Part shown: positions 1-10,400 of the stretch, piece by piece
Layout: every line of letters starts with the position of its first letter
Numbering within the stretch: position 1 is the first letter of the stretch
Source of the DNA: a virus
IMG/VR virus record: IMGVR_UViG_3300032311_000493
Location: 1 to 34,719 of that record
DNA length: 34,719 nt
Reading direction: 5' to 3' (one strand)
The notes under the pieces: model-generated
What the model was told of the DNA's origin: nothing
Databases searched by the model: none
What the model saw: the letters and a program-made list of their open reading frames with translations, nothing else
Position numbers and translations under genes: made by a program

Positions 1-927
1 AATCAAGCGGGTAGTATTCGACTTTCTCACGGCTCCGAAATTGTTACGGCAATGCAGAGTCGTCAAGAGATTTTGATATGGACGGATTCGTCCATGTACT
101 CCCTTCAGTACTTAGGCCCTCCTTTTGTGTGGGGCAATCAACTTTTAGCGGACAACGTATCTATTGCAGGGCCTAATGCTTCCGCTATTGCTTCGGGTGT
201 GGTGTACTGGATGGGTATTGACAAGTTCTACAAATACGATGGCCGTACCAACACTCTGCGCTGCGATCTGAGGCAGTACATTTTCCAAGACATCAACACG
301 TCTCAAGCAGAGCAGATTTTTGCCAGCACCAACGAAGGCTTTAACGAAGTCTGGTGGTTCTATTGTTCGGCTAACTCCACAAGTGTGGATAAATACGTGG
401 TGTACAACTATCTAGAGGATGCTTGGTACTACGGCACTATGGCTAGGACAGCTTGGCTGGATTCCGGCTTGCGTCAATTCCCAATTGCAGCCACCTACAC
501 ATACAACATAGTCAATCAAGAGTCTGGTGTAAACGACAACGAAACCGGTACAGAGCTGCCTATCAACGCCTACATCACGTCATCTGAGTTTGATATTGGG
601 GACGGACACAACTTTGGCTTTGTGTGGAGGATGCTGCCAGACATCACGTTCAGGGGTTCGGAGACTTCTCCAACTCCGCAGGTCACCATGACGCTGCTGC
701 CACTGCAAAACTCAGGCTCGGGATACAACGTGCCCCCTTCTGTGGGCGGCGTGGACTACGGCACTGTGGCTAGGATTGGAACTTATACCATTGAGCAGTT
801 CACTGGACAGATCAACACCCGAGTTCGGGGCAGACAAATGTCTTTTAAAGTAGAGTCTGACCAGATAGGTACAGCTTGGCAGTTGGGTGCGCCTAGGATT
901 GATATTCGACCAGACGGGAGACGTTGA
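1..927 (+). CDS. P22 gp10-like head-closure / DNA stabilization protein (5' truncated)
   Basis: The reading frame is open from base 1, so the true start lies outside the window; 308 residues remain, and the ATG at 52 is internal. Aromatic, beta-rich segments such as VVYWMGIDKFYKYDG and EVWWFYC look like beta-propeller blades. The ending RQMSFKVESDQIGTAWQLG followed by a DIRPDGRR tail is the pattern I know from P22 gp10-like packaged-DNA stabilization (tail hub) proteins of podovirus-like aquatic phages. That family plugs the portal after packaging and links it to the tail. The next gene starts in a TGATG overlap, so the two are translationally coupled. The family assignment rests on pattern recall; a generic tail protein is the alternative. 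Confidence 0.65.
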   Translation, partial: NQAGSIRLSHGSEIVTAMQSRQEILIWTDSSMYSLQYLGPPFVWGNQLLADNVSIAGPNASAIASGVVYWMGIDKFYKYDGRTNTLRCDLRQYIFQDINTSQAEQIFASTNEGFNEVWWFYCSANSTSVDKYVVYNYLEDAWYYGTMARTAWLDSGLRQFPIAATYTYNIVNQESGVNDNETGTELPINAYITSSEFDIGDGHNFGFVWRMLPDITFRGSETSPTPQVTMTLLPLQNSGSGYNVPPSVGGVDYGTVARIGTYTIEQFTGQINTRVRGRQMSFKVESDQIGTAWQLGAPRIDIRPDGRR

Positions 928-1271
928 TGGCGTATGTAATCACATCGGCAGACCCCATAAATCCCATTGCCGCCCCGCGACTTCCCAACGCTCCTACAGA
1001 GTACGAACAGAGATACTTAGACAGTCTAAACAGTATTTTGCGTTTGTATTTCAACCAGCTTGACAACACCATCCGGCAGCTACAAGCAGCTTCCAACATA
1101 AAGCTCAATGTTTACACGGTAAGCACTCTCCCCAGCGCAGTAACTTCGGGTGCGGGAACTCTAGCTTTTGTATCGGATGCTTTGTTGCCAACTTTCGGCT
1201 CAACAGTGACGGGTGGCGGTGCTGTAAAAGTGCCCGTGTATTCGGACGGAACCAACTGGAAAGTTGGTTAA
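927..1271 (+). CDS. Small phage structural protein, function unknown
   Basis: A 114-residue protein. I chose the ATG at 927, which overlaps the upstream TGA as TGATG, over the TTG three bases earlier. The N-terminal half is predicted helical (YEQRYLDSLNSILRLYFNQLDNTI) and the C-terminal half has the motif TLPSA...GAGTLAFVSDA...VPVYSDGTNWKVG. That C-terminal motif recurs in many phage tail and fibre-associated small proteins, often next to the gp10-like gene. A virion location is inferred from position only. No catalytic motif is visible. Confidence 0.75.
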   Translation: MAYVITSADPINPIAAPRLPNAPTEYEQRYLDSLNSILRLYFNQLDNTIRQLQAASNIKLNVYTVSTLPSAVTSGAGTLAFVSDALLPTFGSTVTGGGAVKVPVYSDGTNWKVG

Positions 1272-1320
1272 TTGAACTTAAACTGATAACATCTATTAAC
1301 CCCTATTTCAAGAGGCAAAA

Positions 1321-2865
1321 ATGAGCCTACACGATATCGCCCGTCACTTGGCCGCCAAAGGTCGAGGCCCAGACACTACCCTCGTCCATATGACTGAAGG
1401 GGAAGTTAAAAGCCTGCAAGATATTGCCAAAGCGCATGGTGGGTCGTTGACCATCAACCCACAAACTGGACTGCCCGAGGCTGGGTTTTTGTCGTCCATT
1501 CTCCCTGTGGTGGCAGGTGCTGGGCTAATGATGATACCAGGCATGCAACCTTTGGGCGCTGCCGCTCTTGTTGGCGGTGGAAGTATGTTGCTTAACCCCA
1601 GACAAAGTTTAACTCAGGGTCTTTTGACTGGACTTAGCGCATATGGCGGAGCGAGTCTTGGCCAAAGCTTGGCTATGGAGGGCGTTAAATCAAGTGCCGC
1701 AGCAACCGCTGCCGCACCAACAACTGCGGCATCCACCGTGGCTCCCGTGCCTGTAAACGACGGACTAACAATGTTTTCTCAGCGGGCAGTATCTGCCCCA
1801 TCGTATGTAAGCGACGGACTTTCTTCGTTTAATCAATTACCTCAAGCTGCGCCTATAAATATTGCACCCGTTACACCGGTTACACCCGCACCGGCAAGCC
1901 TACTTGGTACGCCGACTGGCATGACAAACGATATGGCTAGAGATGTTTTTTCCAACCTTGGCCCAATGGAGCGTGCTAGTGCCATGGGCGAAGGCTTTAC
2001 TGGGAAGAATCTGACTAATTATGCTATGGAAAACCCCATGCGAACCGCTGGTATGGTGACTGGGCCTTTATTGGCTTCAGAAAAACAACCTGGGGTTCCG
2101 ACTGTGCCCGTAGATAGAGATCCCGGCCAGCAGTATGATTACTACCCAGGTATAGCTTTGCCGACCCCCTCTGCTGACCCGTATGGCAGAGAGAAGACCT
2201 ATTATTCAGGCTCCTACAGACCAAGAACTGCTGCTAATGGCGGCATGATGGGTTGGCCCGCAGGCGAGTCCGTCATAAAGATGGCGGGTGGTGGCATACC
2301 TAGATACTTTGGGGGTGGGGCAGTAATATTTGATCTGTTGCAAACAGAACCCGGTTTCAGAAAGCTTTTTGGACTTGGCCCCAATCCTAATGATTCGGTA
2401 AAGAAATACACATACGACCCACAGGCGCAAAGATACCTTGAAAACGGTATGGGTACGCCTTCAGAGGCCCCGCGCAGTTACAACTACGACGCCCAGAGCC
2501 AACAGTTTACTTCGCAAGTACCACCGGCTACTGCCACAATTACCCCAATGGCGTCGGGCGGAATCTCCGATCTTCGTTACAACCTAGGTGGTTACTCTGA
2601 TGGTGGCCGACTGCTTCGTGGCCCCGGTGATGGGGTATCCGACTCTATTCCTGCAACCATAGCAAACAAACAACCTGCTCGTTTAGCCGACGGCGAGTTT
2701 GTGGTGCCCGCCCGTATTGTTTCAGAGTTGGGTAATGGCTCAACTGAAGCTGGCGCCCGTAAGTTGTACGCCATGATGGACAGGGTACAGAAGGCTCGCG
2801 GCAACACCGTAGGAAAAGGAAAGGTTGCCAAGAACTCTAGAGCAGATAAATATTTGCCAGCATGA
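1321..2865 (+). CDS. Gly/Ala-rich virion-associated protein
   Basis: A 514-residue protein with an AAGAGG ribosome site 7 bases before its ATG. Residues about 58-110 form a hydrophobic Gly/Ala-rich stretch (SILPVVAGAGLMMIPGMQ, then AALVGGGSMLL) that could insert in membranes. The middle is low-complexity Pro/Ala/Thr. The C-terminal part carries repeats of the MAGGGIPRYF / MASGGISDL type and the segment GPGDGVSDSIPATI...ARLADGEFVVPARIVSELGNG, which I recognise from many phage virion proteins. The stop overlaps the next ATG (ATGA). It is probably an internal or tail protein delivered with the DNA; that role is inferred from neighbours and composition. Confidence 0.7.
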   Translation: MSLHDIARHLAAKGRGPDTTLVHMTEGEVKSLQDIAKAHGGSLTINPQTGLPEAGFLSSILPVVAGAGLMMIPGMQPLGAAALVGGGSMLLNPRQSLTQGLLTGLSAYGGASLGQSLAMEGVKSSAAATAAAPTTAASTVAPVPVNDGLTMFSQRAVSAPSYVSDGLSSFNQLPQAAPINIAPVTPVTPAPASLLGTPTGMTNDMARDVFSNLGPMERASAMGEGFTGKNLTNYAMENPMRTAGMVTGPLLASEKQPGVPTVPVDRDPGQQYDYYPGIALPTPSADPYGREKTYYSGSYRPRTAANGGMMGWPAGESVIKMAGGGIPRYFGGGAVIFDLLQTEPGFRKLFGLGPNPNDSVKKYTYDPQAQRYLENGMGTPSEAPRSYNYDAQSQQFTSQVPPATATITPMASGGISDLRYNLGGYSDGGRLLRGPGDGVSDSIPATIANKQPARLADGEFVVPARIVSELGNGSTEAGARKLYAMMDRVQKARGNTVGKGKVAKNSRADKYLPA

Positions 2866-3266
2866 ACATACAGTACGTGTCGCTGGAGTGGGTGAATAGA
2901 ACTTGGCCGTCGGTCGAGAAGTACATAGCATCCGCACTAGAACACGCAAAGGGAGATTACACTGTAGATCAGGTGAAGTCTTTGGTGATGCAGGGGCAAT
3001 GGGTTTTGTTGGTAGCCACCGATGAAAACGGCGTACACGGCGCTGCTACTGTAAATTTTTATAACCGCCCGAATGATCGGGTAGCTTTCATCACGACTAT
3101 CGGCGGCAGATTAATTAGCAATAAAGATACGTTTCAACAGCTAAAGAATTATGCTACGTCTATGGGGGCCACCGTGATAGAGGGTTCGGCGAGAGAGGCT
3201 ATAGCAAGACTTTGGCACAGATATGGGTTTGAAGAAAAATTCCGGATTGTTGGGGTAAAACTATGA
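2862..3266 (+). CDS. GNAT-like N-acetyltransferase
   Basis: A 134-residue protein overlapping both neighbours by ATGA junctions, so it belongs to the virion operon. The central strands VLLVATDENGVHGAATVNFYN and VAFITTIGGRLI, followed by a helix and GATVIEGSAREAIARLWHRYGFEEKFRIVGVKL, follow the order of a GNAT acetyltransferase fold. The final LWHRYGFEE segment matches the usual beta6/alpha4 motif. The acetyl-CoA loop (Q/RxxGxG/A) is weak: only IGGRL is present, so catalytic activity is uncertain. Similar small GNAT-like proteins sit among structural genes of aquatic phages. The substrate is unknown, and a purely structural role is possible. Confidence 0.6.
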   Translation: MNIQYVSLEWVNRTWPSVEKYIASALEHAKGDYTVDQVKSLVMQGQWVLLVATDENGVHGAATVNFYNRPNDRVAFITTIGGRLISNKDTFQQLKNYATSMGATVIEGSAREAIARLWHRYGFEEKFRIVGVKL

Positions 3267-5275
3267 GATTTAATAACCGCGCACGGGCACTTCTGGATAT
3301 ACCAGATCTTCCGTCAGAAGCGTTTAAACATTATGGTGATCGCAGGATTAAGCCTCAAGGTGGAGACTCGCCCTCTCCAGCTCCGGCTCCAGCGACAACC
3401 GCACAAACCCAAACGGCAGAACTGCCAGAATGGGCGCGTCCGTATGCTAAGGAAACACTTGCCAAAGGCGCGGCATTAACCGACATTAACAAAAATCCGT
3501 ACCAAACTTACGGTGCAGAGCGTATTGCTGGGTTTACACCCATGCAGCAACAGGCTCAACAACAAGCCCAAAACATGCAGCCCTCGGCTCAATTGGGCAT
3601 GGGAACTGGTATTGCGGCGCAAGCTGGTTTAGGCGCTTTAAACACACAGTACCAGCCCGGTCAATTCAGCAATCAATTCCAAGCCCCTCAAGCTTACCAG
3701 CCAAGCCAATTTGGCATGTTAAGTGCCCAAGCTCCTAATTTGCAGTCCTATCAGATGGGGCCAGCCGAGAGAGTTTTTGCCCAAGAACAGGGCGCACCCA
3801 CCATGGCTGCGGCGCAGACTAACTACAACCCCAATATACAAGCGTTCCAGATGGGGCCTGCGGATAGGATTTCGGCACAGCAAGTTGGAACGCCCTTAAT
3901 GGATGCGGCGCAGACTGGGTATCGGCCAGATTTACAAACATTTCAAATGGGCCCTGCCGAGCGGGTCAGGACACAATCTTTTGCTAATCCTTACGCAGCA
4001 AGTGCGTACATGTCTCCGTACATGCAAAATGTGGTGGAGGCTCAGCAACGTGAAGCTCAGCGTAGCGCAGACATTGCGGGTACTCAAAGGGCTGCACGGG
4101 CGACACAATCTGGTGCATTTGGTGGTTCTAGACAGGCCATTGAGAACGCAGAGGCTGCTCGTAACTTAGCAACCCAAAAGGGTGATATTCAAGCTGCGGG
4201 ATTACAGTCGGCATATCAACAAGCACAGGGTCAGTTTAATGCTGAACAGCAAGCTAGATTGCAGGCTCAACAAGCAAATCAGCAAGCGGGTCTTCAGGTT
4301 GGTGGTCAAAACTTACAAGCTGCACTCGGCGTACAGCAATTGGGTGCACAAACTGGTTTACAAACAAGTCTGGCGAACCTCAGTTCTGCTCAGCAAGCGA
4401 ACGTACAAAATCAAGCTGCTCAGCTTCAAGCTCAAGGCTTAAATGCCCAACAAGCAATGCAGGCGGCTCTAGCAAACCAACAAGCTGGATTACAAGTTGG
4501 TCAACAAAATCTAGCGGCTCAACAGGCCGCTCAGCAGCTTAGTACACAAACCGGGCTGCAAACAAGTTTGGCAAATCTTAGCTCTGCTCAGCAAGCCAAT
4601 GTACAAAATCAAGCTGCTCAGCTCCAGACTCAGGGCATGAATGCTCAACAGGCATTGCAGGCTGCGTTGGCTAACCAGCAAGCTGGCCTACAAGTTGGCG
4701 GACAGAACCTTCAGGCTGCATTAGGCATTCAGCAGCTAGGCGCAGCACAAAACCTCCAAGCGCAGTTGGCTAACCAACAAGCATTCCAACAAGCCCAAAC
4801 AGCAGGAGAACAATCCCGTCAGTTTGGCGCAGGTCAAGGACTACAAGCTGCAAGCCTTGGTGCCCAGTACGGTCAGGCCGCTCAACAACTTGGCGAGCAG
4901 TCCAATCAATTCGGCGCTAATCTGGGCATGCAGGGTCTTCAAACGGGTCTGCAAGCTGCCGGTCAGTTAGGGCAACTCGGTCAGACTCAATACGGCCAAC
5001 AAGTGGGCATCAACCAGTTGCTAAACCAGTATGGTACACAGCAGCAAGCTCAGCAGCAGCAAGCAAACGAAATTGCTTATCAAAACTTCTTGAATCAACA
5101 GAACTATCCATACAAACAGTTGGGCTTTATGTCCGACATGATTCGCGGTATGCCGTTGGGTCAACAGTCCACCTCTGCAATTTATCAAGCACCACCTAGC
5201 GCACTTAGTCAGGTTGCCGGTTTGGGAACGGCTGGTATTGCTGGATTGGGTTTGTATAACGCATTGAATAGATAA
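3263..5275 (+). CDS. Gln/Ala-rich tandem-repeat virion protein
   Basis: A 670-residue protein whose ATG overlaps the upstream TGA. After a Pro-rich N-terminus it has three copies of a 32-residue unit (core FQMGPAERV) near residues 160-240, a non-repetitive segment with QREAQRSADIAGTQRAA and GAFGGSRQAIENAEAA, then a long Gln/Ala-rich helical region with 66-residue repeats starting near residues 339, 405 and 471. The C-terminus (LGFMSDMIRGMPLG...GLGTAGIAGLGLYNAL) is glycine-rich and hydrophobic. Such long helical Q/A proteins placed before transglycosylase genes are commonly ejection (internal virion) proteins in podovirus-like phages. That role is inferred; no enzymatic motif is visible. Confidence 0.7.
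   Translation: MRFNNRARALLDIPDLPSEAFKHYGDRRIKPQGGDSPSPAPAPATTAQTQTAELPEWARPYAKETLAKGAALTDINKNPYQTYGAERIAGFTPMQQQAQQQAQNMQPSAQLGMGTGIAAQAGLGALNTQYQPGQFSNQFQAPQAYQPSQFGMLSAQAPNLQSYQMGPAERVFAQEQGAPTMAAAQTNYNPNIQAFQMGPADRISAQQVGTPLMDAAQTGYRPDLQTFQMGPAERVRTQSFANPYAASAYMSPYMQNVVEAQQREAQRSADIAGTQRAARATQSGAFGGSRQAIENAEAARNLATQKGDIQAAGLQSAYQQAQGQFNAEQQARLQAQQANQQAGLQVGGQNLQAALGVQQLGAQTGLQTSLANLSSAQQANVQNQAAQLQAQGLNAQQAMQAALANQQAGLQVGQQNLAAQQAAQQLSTQTGLQTSLANLSSAQQANVQNQAAQLQTQGMNAQQALQAALANQQAGLQVGGQNLQAALGIQQLGAAQNLQAQLANQQAFQQAQTAGEQSRQFGAGQGLQAASLGAQYGQAAQQLGEQSNQFGANLGMQGLQTGLQAAGQLGQLGQTQYGQQVGINQLLNQYGTQQQAQQQQANEIAYQNFLNQQNYPYKQLGFMSDMIRGMPLGQQSTSAIYQAPPSALSQVAGLGTAGIAGLGLYNALNR
3740..3981 (+). 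repeat. 96-bp tandem coding repeat
   Basis: Units begin at 3740, 3836 and 3932, an exact 96-bp (32-residue) period, and each encodes a version of LQxFQMGPAERV. The third unit is partial. The copies differ at many silent positions, so the duplication is not recent. Confidence 0.8.
4277..4770 (+). repeat. 198-bp tandem coding repeat
   Basis: Units begin at 4277, 4475 and 4673, an exact 198-bp (66-residue) period. Each starts with NQQAGLQVG; the first two complete units share TGLQTSLANLSSAQQANVQN, and the third is cut short after about 100 bp. DNA-level identity is lower than protein identity, pointing to selection on the helical repeat. Confidence 0.85.
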
Positions 5276-5288
5276 CAGAGGATAGACT

Positions 5289-7490
5289 ATGCAAGGCATT
5301 GCACAAAAGATCTTGGCCAACCCAGCCAAATACTCAATAGACCAGCTCAAGCAGGGCGTACAGAACGGCGTCATCCCTGCATATGTTGGCATCCCTCTGA
5401 TTCAAGAAAAAATGAAAGAGGAGAAGGCGGCCCAAGCCATGACTATGGGGCAACAGCAGCGCCCTATTGCAGAGCAGATCTTGCAAGAAGCACAGGGTGT
5501 GCCAGCTCTTTCCAGTAACTTGCCCCAAGAATATGCGGGCGGCGGCATTGTGGCATTTGCCGAAGGTGGCGCGTTTGAAGACGACGACGAAGAAGACGAA
5601 GATCCTTACGAAAAAGAAATGACGCAAGCGATGAGCATGATGAATGCTTTGCGCCAACGCATATCGGATATGTACGGGGCTAAAGAAATGCCTTCTTCTG
5701 ATGCAGGAATTGCGGATCTAATGCCTACTCTTATGGCCACAGAATCCAAAGAAGGCATCTCTGTTAAGAAAGGTGATGAGCCGCCTAAATCTATAGAGCG
5801 CCGCACAACTTCAGTTTCTCAGCCGACCGACTTAGAAAACTTACTTGCCTTGGTTCAACAAAAGGAAAGTGGCGGTCGTCGTTATGACAGGGAAGGAAAA
5901 CTTTTAACATCACCCAAAGGCGCTATGGGTGAAATGCAAGTTATGCCCGGAACCGCGCGTGATCCTGGGTTTGGTATTGCGCCAGCTCGTTCGGGAGATC
6001 CAGAGGATTTGGCCCGAGTTGGAAAAGAATACTTTGCAAAAATGATGCAAAGGTACGGCGATCCTAAGCTTGCCGCGGTGGCTTATAACTGGGGTCCAGG
6101 TAACACCGATAAGTGGCTGATGGCTGGCGCAGATCCGTCACGTCTTCCTGATGAAACACGCAATTACATTAGAGGCTTTGATCAAGGTGGCATCGTAGGC
6201 TTGGCTGGCGGCGGAATGGATGGCGTAAAGATTAGCCCTTATCAGGATTTCAGCATTCCTCCTACCGATGATCTAGAAAAACAAAAAGATATGTTGCGCC
6301 GTATGCGTCGTGTCGAATCAGCGCGCGAAGCATTTAATACATTACCGGCTGCCGAAGCTGCAACAACCGCAGCGGCAGAAACGCCTAAAACAGCAGGCGG
6401 AATTCGTGCTTTGCTTAATCGGCTGGCTTTGCCTCTTGGAATTGCCACCACAGGCGCCGAAGCAACCAAAGCTTACATGGACAAAAAGCAAAAGGAAGAG
6501 CTGGAAAAGTACGGCCCAGAACCTGAACTTACAGAAGAAGAAATTGCACGCGCTTCTCAACCTGCGTTTTATCCCAGCATGAGCCGCAAAGTTCAAGAAG
6601 AAAAAGGCATCAAACCTTTAGCGCCTTTAACGTATACGCCCGCTGGTGTAGAAACATATGGCGAACGGCCAAACTACACGCCGCCCTCTAAAGAAAATCG
6701 TACTCCAGATGTGATTACACCCATTGCCGATCAAGTCGTGACGCCGCAAATGCTTGCGCCTTTACAGGCTGCACCAGCACCTGAGGCGGCCGCAGAAGAA
6801 GCCGTCCCAGTAAAAGAATCTGCCGCCGCGACACCAGGAACAGACGACATGGCCGAATTGCGCAAACAAATTGCGGAAAATATTGCGGGCATGAAAAGCC
6901 AAAAAGAAATAGACAATTACATGTCGCTACTTTCTGCTGGTTTTGGAATCATGGGAGGCACTTCACCATACGCCCTGTCCAATATTGGAGCGGGTGCTAT
7001 GCAAGGCATTGGGGCGTATCAGCGCGCAGCACAATTGCGTGGCGCAGAACAACGCGGTTTGCTTTCCGCGCAGCTTGGATTGGGCAAGTTGGCCGGTTAC
7101 GACGCCTACAAACAAGAAGCCCTTGGATTGCGCAAAGATATTGCTGAAGCAGAAGCTCAGCGTAAAAAAGACGCTGCCAAAGACGCGGCTACGGCTAAAG
7201 CTGCTACATTGCTTGAACGTCAACGAAAAACTGACGAAGACATTCTTTTAAACATGGAAAGACAAGCTGAAAAAATAGTTGAGTCGTCAGGAAAACTTGC
7301 GGCTTTAGAAAATATTGGTAAACCTGCTGATGTAATTGCAAAAGCCAAAAAACGCATGACTGATGATTTGCTTATGCAAAATAAGAGGTACCAAACTATT
7401 TATAGTAGGCTTTATCCAGGAGTAGCGGAAAGTTTTGGTGGGTTAAATATCATAGACTATGATGAAAAATCAGGTCAGCTAAAAAGATAA
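5289..7490 (+). CDS. Virion protein with lytic transglycosylase (SLT) domain
   Basis: A 733-residue protein. Residues about 181-297 form a soluble lytic transglycosylase domain: QQKESGGRR with catalytic Glu193, GAMGEMQVMPGTA (214-217 correspond to the family GLMQ motif) and AYNWGPG (265-271, the AYNAG motif). It would cleave peptidoglycan glycan strands so DNA can pass the wall. Before it lies an acidic run (about 97-110). Gly-rich segments GGGIVAFAEGG and GGIVGLAGGGM flank the domain, and a long Ala/Glu/Lys-rich helical C-terminus (about 590-733) is probably coiled coil. An AGAGGATAG ribosome site precedes the ATG. Position among ejection-type proteins favours virion-associated entry over lysis. 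Confidence 0.85.
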   Translation: MQGIAQKILANPAKYSIDQLKQGVQNGVIPAYVGIPLIQEKMKEEKAAQAMTMGQQQRPIAEQILQEAQGVPALSSNLPQEYAGGGIVAFAEGGAFEDDDEEDEDPYEKEMTQAMSMMNALRQRISDMYGAKEMPSSDAGIADLMPTLMATESKEGISVKKGDEPPKSIERRTTSVSQPTDLENLLALVQQKESGGRRYDREGKLLTSPKGAMGEMQVMPGTARDPGFGIAPARSGDPEDLARVGKEYFAKMMQRYGDPKLAAVAYNWGPGNTDKWLMAGADPSRLPDETRNYIRGFDQGGIVGLAGGGMDGVKISPYQDFSIPPTDDLEKQKDMLRRMRRVESAREAFNTLPAAEAATTAAAETPKTAGGIRALLNRLALPLGIATTGAEATKAYMDKKQKEELEKYGPEPELTEEEIARASQPAFYPSMSRKVQEEKGIKPLAPLTYTPAGVETYGERPNYTPPSKENRTPDVITPIADQVVTPQMLAPLQAAPAPEAAAEEAVPVKESAAATPGTDDMAELRKQIAENIAGMKSQKEIDNYMSLLSAGFGIMGGTSPYALSNIGAGAMQGIGAYQRAAQLRGAEQRGLLSAQLGLGKLAGYDAYKQEALGLRKDIAEAEAQRKKDAAKDAATAKAATLLERQRKTDEDILLNMERQAEKIVESSGKLAALENIGKPADVIAKAKKRMTDDLLMQNKRYQTIYSRLYPGVAESFGGLNIIDYDEKSGQLKR

Positions 7491-7498
7491 GGATAATC

Positions 7499-10400
7499 AT
7501 GCCAATCGTCAACATTCCAGAGATTGGGCTGGTTAGATTTCCGGATGAAATGTCAGATGCTGATATTGTCAAGGCAATCCAAAACAACATTCTTAAGCAG
7601 CCAGCAAAAGAACTTGGTGTTAAAGACTATTTAAAAGATGTTCCCAAAGCTCTTGGCCGTGGAGCCGTGGGCTTATTGGAAACATCCGGTATTGGTGCGT
7701 CTGCCCTTCTTCCAGAAGAGTACGAACAGAAAGTTCGCGCTGGAATTGAATCGGTTGCTAAGCCAGCCAAAGAATTCTTGGCACCATCTACACCTGAGCT
7801 TGGAGAAAGCGTCCCCAGTAAACTGCTTTCAGGATTGGGTTCTACCCTCCCGTTCTTTTTGACGGGGCCGTTTGGGACTGCGGGCAGAGCCGCGGCCGGA
7901 GCCTTGGGTGTATCTGCTGGTGCCGGTGAAGCGCGTCAAACAGCGGAGCAAGCTGGCGCTACAAAAGAAGAGCGCGGCACAGCCACATTACTAGGTGCTC
8001 CTACTGGTTTGCTGGACATACTTGCACCCAACATTGGCCCTCTTAAAAACATATTTAGCACAGCATTGGCCAGAGGTGGCGTAGAGGGATTGACCGAGGC
8101 ATCTCAAAAGGTTGCTCAGAACCTGATTGCTCAAGGCGTCTACAACCCCGAGCAAGACGTTCTTGCTGGTTCCGCCGAAGAAGGTGCATACGGAGCTGGT
8201 GTAGGTGCGTTGGCAAGCTTGTTAGTTGACGTGACTCTAGGCCGTAGGTCTAAAGGCGCAAAAGTCCAAGAAAAACCGCCCGCAGAACCAGCTCGCGCTC
8301 CAGAAGTGGAGGCTCCTCCGCCGCAAGTTGCCTTACCTGAAGCAGCCGGATTCAGCGCCGAACAAGCGCAGGCCCTGCGCCAAGATGCCGCCTTAGCCGA
8401 AGAGGCAAGGTTATCGGGTGTTGCGGAAGCCGAAAGAGATCGGCTGGATCAAATTGAACAAGAGATGCAGGCAACACAAGAGAGATTTCGAGGTTTGCCG
8501 GGCATGACTGGTCTGCCCAATATAAATACAGATCTGATGGGCGCGATGCGCGACAGGGAACAGCAGCAGCTAGAAGCTCAGCAAGCAGAACTGATTGCCG
8601 AGCAAGCCCGCAAACAGGAAGAGTACACCGCGCAAGTTGCACAGTACCAAGCACAGGTCAGTGCTATACAAAATTCCACATACAGCTCTGATCCCGTTCA
8701 GAATCAAATTGTCAAAGACCGGCTGCTCAACAACCTGCCGCAACCCGGGGTAAACCCTACCTCACTGGAAACATTTCCAGTGACTGAGGGCAAACCCTTA
8801 GAAGAACCCGCGGGTTTATTTGCGCCCAATGAGCCGTTGTTTAAAGAGCCGCAGACCAAACCGCGTGGCGCTACGGCTTTTAATCAGTTGCCAGAAGAAA
8901 AGCAAGATATTGCCGATCTCAAAACAAATTTGGCTTCTGTTAAAAAAGACATTGCAGAAGCTTCCAAAAAGGAAAACAAGGGCAACCTGTTTAATTTCCT
9001 AAAGGACAAGTTGGTTGACCGGCCCGGAGCGTTCGGATTGTCTGACATTGATCCAGACAACAAAAAGTTACAACAGATGTACAACAAGCAGGGCCAAGGC
9101 GTACTGCTTGAAGACATGGTAAGCGATGGCGCTCTAGATGAATACCTGCCGTTCAACCAACGTGCCGTGATAAATGGCCAGAAGAATCCTAATTTTGATA
9201 CATCAAATGCACTGGAGCACATTGCAGGCAAGCTGCGCTCGGGCGACTATGCAACCGAAAGCTTCAACAATAATCTGTCGGTACTGACCGAACAAAAGGA
9301 TAGGCTTGAGACAGAGATAGAGCGCCTATCTTCTATGCCTGGTGTGAACCTTGAACTTGCTGCCCGAGCCGGAAGACCCAAGGCCGAAGTGGAGCCTAGC
9401 TTGCCTGATCTTATATCTCAGGCGGAAATGGCCGGAGTAGACGTAGAGGGATTGCAAGAACGCGTGGCATTAGAAATGCCGGACGCTACACCGGCTGAGT
9501 ACCAAGGTGCTTTGCGTAGTGCTTTGTTTTCTGCCACAAGTCCTTCGCCGTCTTATGCAATTGCCGGACAAGAATTTACGCAAGATGAAGTTGAAGACTT
9601 AATCAACGAAAGACTGACAGATGAAGAACTCCAAAACATCATTAGACAAACCGAAGCCCAGCAAGCAGCAGCTGCTCGCGCTGCTCAAGTCCCTCAGCCC
9701 AGAGCAGAGACTCCAGCTCCAGTTGGGAGCGCGGAAAAAGCTGAGGAGCCAAGGGCCGAAGTAGAACTACCCAAAACAAGAAACAATCAAAAGCTTGCTG
9801 AAGCGATTGTTGACAATGATTGGGGCCGCGTCACAGGTGCACTTCAAAGCAGCAAAAATCCCATCATTGCAAACATTGGGAGATTGGCTGAAAACTTGGT
9901 AGGTGTTACAACCCAAGTTGATACCAAGCTGATGAAGAGAATTGCACCAGGCGCAGCAGCGGGATGGTCGCAAGACACCAATGGCATTTATGTATTAAGC
10001 AAAGCAAAGTCTGCTAGTGAACATGTTATTGCGCATGAGATTACTCACGCCCTAACTTACTTTGCTGTTAACAACCCAACTCCAGCACAGCAGCCCGCTG
10101 TTAATCGTTTAAAAAATTTGTACCGCTATGTAAAAACCAATCTTGGTGATGAAGGTTTGCGGCTGTACGGACTGAAAGATTTTGATGAGTTTATTGCTGA
10201 AGCAAACTCTAATGCAGAGTTTCAGAATACTCTGAGAAAGATTCCATATCAAAAGAAAACTGCTTGGGGCGCGTTTACTCAGGCAGTTGCCGACCTCCTT
10301 GGCATTCGTGATAGCAATGCGCTAACAGAGATCATTGCCATTACCGAAGAGTTGACATCTACGGAATCTCAAGGCGCACCTAAAGTAGAAGAAAAGCCAA

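Noticed and set aside
3740-4770. CRISPR-like array
   Set aside because: Repeats are contiguous, in frame and without spacers; they are protein repeats.
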